Below, one piece after another: positions 32,563 through 35,889 of a DNA stretch of 35,889 nt. The translations under genes were made by a program, and so were the position numbers. How positions within the stretch are numbered: the stretch's first letter is position 1; every line of letters begins with the position of its first letter. Source of the DNA: Peptoniphilus_A sp050943655 (lineage in GTDB: Bacteria > Bacillota > Clostridia > Tissierellales > Peptoniphilaceae); NCBI RefSeq assembly GCF_050943655.1, contig NZ_JBMNPQ010000007.1:1-35889 (forward strand). Reading direction: 5' to 3'. The notes under the pieces were generated by a model, which saw only the letters and a program-made list of their open reading frames with translations, had not been told where the DNA came from and did not search any database.

Positions 32563-34098
32563 TCACTCCTCGTTATAATTATCTGGCAGGTCATTTTCAA
32601 ATAATATTACATCGCCAGATTTTGAAATTTGAGCTAAAACTTCAGTAGCCTCTGTAAGAGTACTCACTGGAAAAATATTTTCCTTATTAAATCCTTCGGC
32701 TATGAGTCCTCTATATATTGGTTCTGTTCTCTTTTTGCCCACTAGAATTGCAAAGTCAACGACTTTTGCCATCTCATGTCCTATTTTTTCATTTTCTTTT
32801 ACTTCTATATCTCCAAGTTCAACCATTCCTGGAGTAATAATTATTTTTCTGTGGTCTTTAAATTCACATAAAACATCGAGTGCCGCCCTAAATCCAACTG
32901 GGTTTGAGTTAAAGGCATCGTCGATTACGATTGTCCCGTTGTTTGTGTTCATAAGGCTTAGTCTGTGCTCAACTGGCTCGACCTTCTTAATTCCATTTGC
33001 AATTTCATCAAGGCTAAGTCCCAAAACATGAGCTGCCGCTGCTGATGCTAGAAGGTTTGAAATATTGTGCTTTCCTAAAAGTTTTGTCTGGCACATTATA
33101 TTTCCTTCGCCCTTAATATTTAATCTAAATTTAGATCCCTCTTCTGAAACAGAAATTTCATCGGCGTATACGTCAAGCTTTTCGATATTTTCCATTCCAT
33201 ATCTATAAGTCTTTTTTAAAGTCTTATCAGCAAGTGGCTTTACATAGTCATTGTCATAATTAAAAATTGCAATGCCATCTTGTGGCAGATCCTCTATAAG
33301 TTCGTACTTAGTCCTTTGAATGTTTTCTATTGATTTAAATAGATGCATATGTGTTGGGCCAATTGCAGTTATTATTCCAATGTCTGGTTGCACAAGTTGG
33401 CTAACTTCGTGAATTTCTCCTGGCACTTTTGCACCAAGTTCTGCTATAAAAACTTCTCTATCTGGTTCAAGTTCATTGTTGATTATTTTTGAAAGACCCA
33501 TTGGAGTATTAAAAGATGATGGAGTGTTTTTAACTTTTAAAGCTTCTGAAAGTATGGTATCAGATATAAATTTAACTGAAGTCTTTCCAAAAGATCCAGT
33601 AATTCCCAACACTTTTAATCCGTAATTTTTCTTATAATCTTTAATTTTCTTTTGTGCAGAGTCAAAAAATCCTTGGTTTATTTCTAATTCTTTTGGAAGG
33701 GCAAGCTTATTTGAAATAAGTAGAACTCTTGCCTCAAAAAAATAAATTAAAAATGATGCAACTAGGCATACTAAAACAGCAACTAAAGCATTTTGACTTA
33801 TGTTGTAAATAATTAGAGAAATTATTACAGCAACAACAAAAAACACAAAGTTTACTTGTTTGTGTTTTTTCAAAAGTCTCTTTGCTCTATCTGTCCACAC
33901 AAGTGGAGTTTTTTGATTTTCTTCTTTTTTGTAGACTAATTTATTAATCTTATTTTTATTTGCATTTAAAAAATTTTTATACTCATCATTGTCATATCCC
34001 TCAAGCTGAAGCATATGAATTGGATAATTGCTTCTTATATATGAATAATATATAAAAAAGCATAAAATTAAAAAATCTAGTATTATAACTTTTAACAT
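32563..34098 (-). CDS. murF: Membrane-anchored MurF-like Mur ligase
   Basis: This 511-residue protein has the Mur ligase ATP-binding domain, with P-loop GITGSFGKTS at 165-174. The central domain shows ELGAKVPGEI and ITAIGPTHMHLF. The C-terminal ligase domain shows VEHRLS followed by IDDAFNSNPVG. These, and the adjacent ddl, point to MurF, which adds D-Ala-D-Ala to UDP-MurNAc-tripeptide. The usual N-terminal UDP-substrate domain is not recognisable. Instead residues about 4-21, 83-100 and 103-121 are hydrophobic and probably membrane-spanning. It may therefore act at the membrane or on a different substrate. The start ATG 34098 has AGGAGAT upstream. It ends 5 bases before ddl. Confidence 0.8.
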   Translation of the reverse strand: MLKVIILDFLILCFFIYYSYIRSNYPIHMLQLEGYDNDEYKNFLNANKNKINKLVYKKEENQKTPLVWTDRAKRLLKKHKQVNFVFFVVAVIISLIIYNISQNALVAVLVCLVASFLIYFFEARVLLISNKLALPKELEINQGFFDSAQKKIKDYKKNYGLKVLGITGSFGKTSVKFISDTILSEALKVKNTPSSFNTPMGLSKIINNELEPDREVFIAELGAKVPGEIHEVSQLVQPDIGIITAIGPTHMHLFKSIENIQRTKYELIEDLPQDGIAIFNYDNDYVKPLADKTLKKTYRYGMENIEKLDVYADEISVSEEGSKFRLNIKGEGNIMCQTKLLGKHNISNLLASAAAAHVLGLSLDEIANGIKKVEPVEHRLSLMNTNNGTIVIDDAFNSNPVGFRAALDVLCEFKDHRKIIITPGMVELGDIEVKENEKIGHEMAKVVDFAILVGKKRTEPIYRGLIAEGFNKENIFPVSTLTEATEVLAQISKSGDVILFENDLPDNYNEE

Positions 34099-34106
34099 AA
34101 TATCTC

Positions 34107-34883
34107 CTAATCTAAAAACGAATTTAAAACTGCATTAAATGTTCCAAAGTCATCAATGTATGAATAGTGACCGGCTCCCTTTAAAACTACAAGGCCAGAA
34201 TTTTTAATCTTCTTCTCAAAAACTTCTGCCATATACATTGGAGTTGCGTCGTCATTTTCGCCCCAAATTAAAAGAGTTTCAGCATTAATTTTAGGAAACT
34301 CTTCTTCTGTAGACTCATTTACAACTTTTACAAAACACTTGCGCATAATCCCATCGGCGTTTTGATAATCGTCAGAACCATGTTTTTTGTAAAATTTCTT
34401 AAGGCTCTCTTCATCATTTCCGTGGGTAAGTAAGTAAAATTTCTTCGCAATTTTAAAAGAATAGACTTTTAAATAGTAACTGAGCTTTCTCTTTGGAAGA
34501 ACTCCAGATGCATCTATTAAAACTAATTTTTCAATTTTTTCGTCATTCTTTGCACCTAGGATTGTAAGAGTTTTGCCGCCAAATGAATGTCCAATAAAAG
34601 TTGCCTTATCAATATTAAACTTTTCCAAGAAAGCGAGCAAAAATTCATAATAGTCATATGTGCCCATCACAAAATTGGGATCATCACTATCTCCAAATCC
34701 CGGTGCATCATAAGCATACACTGTATACTCACTTGACACAGAATTAATTATTGGTGTGATGCTTTCAATATATGCGCCCCAGCCATGCAAGATGACACAA
34801 ATTTTTTCGCCGCCATCTCTTTTTATATATGCAGTTTTTATTCCATTTATTTCTACAAATTTCTTATCTAAATTCATCTTCAT
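34107..34883 (-). CDS. Alpha/beta hydrolase
   Basis: This 258-residue protein has the alpha/beta hydrolase fold. The oxyanion region is HGWG at 33-36, the nucleophile elbow is GHSFGG with S100, the acid is probably D211 in WGENDD, and the catalytic histidine is H239 in GAGHYSY. Substrates are unknown. Esters or lactones are typical of the fold. It overlaps the preceding gene by up to 20 bases. ATG 34883 and ATG 34877 are both possible starts, and neither has a strong binding site. It lies 8 bases before the MurF-like gene in the cell-wall operon. Confidence 0.85.
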   Translation of the reverse strand: MKMNLDKKFVEINGIKTAYIKRDGGEKICVILHGWGAYIESITPIINSVSSEYTVYAYDAPGFGDSDDPNFVMGTYDYYEFLLAFLEKFNIDKATFIGHSFGGKTLTILGAKNDEKIEKLVLIDASGVLPKRKLSYYLKVYSFKIAKKFYLLTHGNDEESLKKFYKKHGSDDYQNADGIMRKCFVKVVNESTEEEFPKINAETLLIWGENDDATPMYMAEVFEKKIKNSGLVVLKGAGHYSYIDDFGTFNAVLNSFLD

Positions 34884-35286
34884 CTTCTTTAATAGTAATT
34901 ATTTTATAACTTTCATCTTCTTTTTTATAATCATCTGAAAAATTATTTTCATTAGAGAAACTTTTATCTACATAAAGACCGCTCTCTTCGCCACCTTCCA
35001 ATTCAAGGTGCATCTTTAAAGATGAAACTCTAGATTTAAGTCTATCTATTTCTTTAAAAATTTCATCTAAATCAATTGATTCATCTCTACCTTTGTAGCT
35101 TTTGTAAAAATGTTCGCCAACTTTAGAATAAAGCTCATCTATTTTTCTTTCTTCATTTAAAATCTCGTACTTAACTTTTGCGATTTTTTTTATTTTTTTT
35201 GACTCACTTATAACTTTTTGCGATAAAAAAGAAATATTTTCTTTAAGATCAGTAATGTTATCGTCAAAATTATCGAATAATCCCAA
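34864..35286 (-). CDS. Small coiled-coil protein of unknown function
   Basis: This is a 140-residue acidic, mostly helical protein. It opens with MGLFDNFDDNI. Residues about 15-100 are predicted helix and coiled coil (NISFLSQKVISESKKIKKIA, then a second segment around EIDRLKSRVSSL). The tail is disordered and Asp/Glu-rich. I place the start at TTG 35286, 6 bases after GAGGTGA. The longer frame would start at a GTG inside that site. It is the first gene of the six-gene operon and overlaps the alpha/beta hydrolase. I do not recognise a family. Confidence 0.7.
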   Translation of the reverse strand: MGLFDNFDDNITDLKENISFLSQKVISESKKIKKIAKVKYEILNEERKIDELYSKVGEHFYKSYKGRDESIDLDEIFKEIDRLKSRVSSLKMHLELEGGEESGLYVDKSFSNENNFSDDYKKEDESYKIITIKEDEDEFR

Positions 35287-35309
35287 AAAAATCACCTCGA
35301 ATCATTCCT

Positions 35310-35338
35310 ATTATACCAAATAATTGTATGTATTTAAA
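35310..35338 (-). promoter_or_regulatory. Promoter of the coiled-coil/murF/ddl/rnr/smpB operon
   Basis: On the minus strand TTTAAA, a 17-base spacer and TGGTATAAT (extended -10, TATAAT at 35315-35310) lie 24 bases upstream of the TTG start. Confidence 0.6.
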
Positions 35339-35400
35339 TAACAAGGATTGCACTTGTTTTATAAATACATAAGTGGGTAAAAAAATATTGGAGGTGCTTT

Positions 35401-35640
35401 ATGGAAAAATTAACATTATACGTTGGCACTTATTGCCCGTTTTGTAAAAAAGTTGAACACTTTATGGAACAAGAAAATATCACATCTGTTGAAATAAAAA
35501 ATATTGACGAAGATGCAGATGCAAGAGAATATTTAGTTGAGAAAGGTGGCAAAAAACAGGTCCCTTGTCTATTCATTAGTGACAAACCACTTTATGAATC
35601 ACTTGATATCATTAAATATCTAAAAGAAAATGTAAAATAA
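35401..35640 (+). CDS. Glutaredoxin-like protein
   Basis: This 79-residue protein has the minimal glutaredoxin fold. The redox site CPFC spans 12-15, the cis-proline motif is QVPCLF at about 53-58, and a final helix is ESLDIIKYLKENV. It reduces disulfides or mixed thiols in the cytoplasm. Whether glutathione is its partner here is unknown. ATG 35401 has GGAGGTG upstream. The gene is divergent from the cell-wall operon and ends at its own terminator. The extra Cys in the cis-proline segment (VPC) is unusual but found in some glutaredoxins. Confidence 0.9.
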   Translation: MEKLTLYVGTYCPFCKKVEHFMEQENITSVEIKNIDEDADAREYLVEKGGKKQVPCLFISDKPLYESLDIIKYLKENVK

Positions 35641-35654
35641 ATTATAATAAAATT

Positions 35655-35678
35655 GCTTGAGTTCGCTCAAGCTTTTTT
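35655..35678 (+). terminator. Terminator after the glutaredoxin gene
   Basis: GCTTGAG (35655-35661), a TTCG loop and CTCAAGC (35666-35672) are followed by six T's. Confidence 0.85.
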
Positions 35679-35889
35679 GTTGCTTAAAATTTCAAATTTA
35701 AATTTTTATTTATATTTTTTAAAACTATTAAAAACTTTATTATTAACTCTTACAAAACTTTATTATTTAAAAAATTTTACGAATCATATCTAAGTACTTA
35801 AATTTTCACAAAACTTATTTACCATCAATATCTTTTGACTGACAAATATTTTTCCACTCACGCATCTATCATATTAAATTTTTATTTAA
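35679..35889. other. AT-rich non-coding tail
   Basis: I see no credible open reading frame on either strand. An imperfect direct repeat of AAAACTTTATTATT (35731-35744 and 35754-35767, period 23) and TTCACA/TTTACC-like hexamers near 35810 are the only structure noticed. It may be the upstream region of a gene beyond the window. Confidence 0.4.

Noticed and set aside
1..35889. CRISPR arrays, insertion sequences, prophage or plasmid functions
   Set aside because: No regularly spaced repeats, transposase or integrase frames, or terminal inverted repeats were seen. Gene content is housekeeping and transport.

Overview
The window is a stretch of ordinary chromosome from a strongly AT-rich, low-GC Gram-positive anaerobe. 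The evidence is AGGAGG-type ribosome binding sites, frequent TTG and GTG starts, AGA/ATA-rich codon use, FabK as enoyl-ACP reductase, a PhoP/PhoR pair with TTTACA-type Pho boxes, and short operons with stem-plus-T terminators. The overall style suggests a Peptoniphilus/Anaerococcus-like member of the Tissierellia. That placement is an inference from gene style and is not proven here. I see no rRNA, tRNA, CRISPR array, insertion sequence or prophage.

Layout, left to right. 1-3423 holds a small zinc-ribbon membrane protein (+), apt (-), an NhaC-type Na+/H+ antiporter (+) and a formate/nitrite-family channel (+). 3494-4961 holds a PaaI-like thioesterase and DNA polymerase IV (-). 5138-6975 holds a YerB-like DUF3048 lipoprotein and a HAD phosphatase (+). 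6988-11923 is a tight four-gene minus-strand operon: membrane-anchored MutS-like ATPase, histidine phosphatase, thioredoxin-reductase-like flavoprotein, and an arylsulfotransferase-type propeller fused to thioredoxin. 12055-17198 holds a D-2-hydroxyacid dehydrogenase, a MATE exporter, a small lipoprotein (+), and a two-gene unit of fabK and a DmpA-type P1 peptidase.

17312-23827 is a complete phosphate-starvation operon in the order pstS-pstC-pstA-pstB-phoU-phoP-phoR. It is preceded by TTTACA direct repeats at the spacing of PhoP boxes, so the encoded two-component system probably controls its own operon. PstS is circularly permuted relative to the E. coli order. 24008-28691 is an ABC exporter of the MacB/FtsX type. 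Its very long permease gene, with an extracytoplasmic coiled coil of several hundred residues, is cut by one in-frame TAG.

28831-35286 is a six-gene minus-strand operon: small coiled-coil protein, alpha/beta hydrolase, membrane-anchored MurF-like ligase, ddl, rnr, smpB. It joins D-Ala-D-Ala ligation and attachment to RNA and ribosome quality control. A glutaredoxin-like gene (+) and an AT-rich non-coding tail end the window.

The points most worth a second look are the operon holding the propeller-thioredoxin fusion and a reductase that lacks the usual NADPH-binding arginines; the TAG-interrupted permease; the membrane-anchored MurF-like and MutS-like proteins; and the Pho-box array. Several longest-ORF starts fall inside ribosome binding sites, and I have moved those starts downstream.
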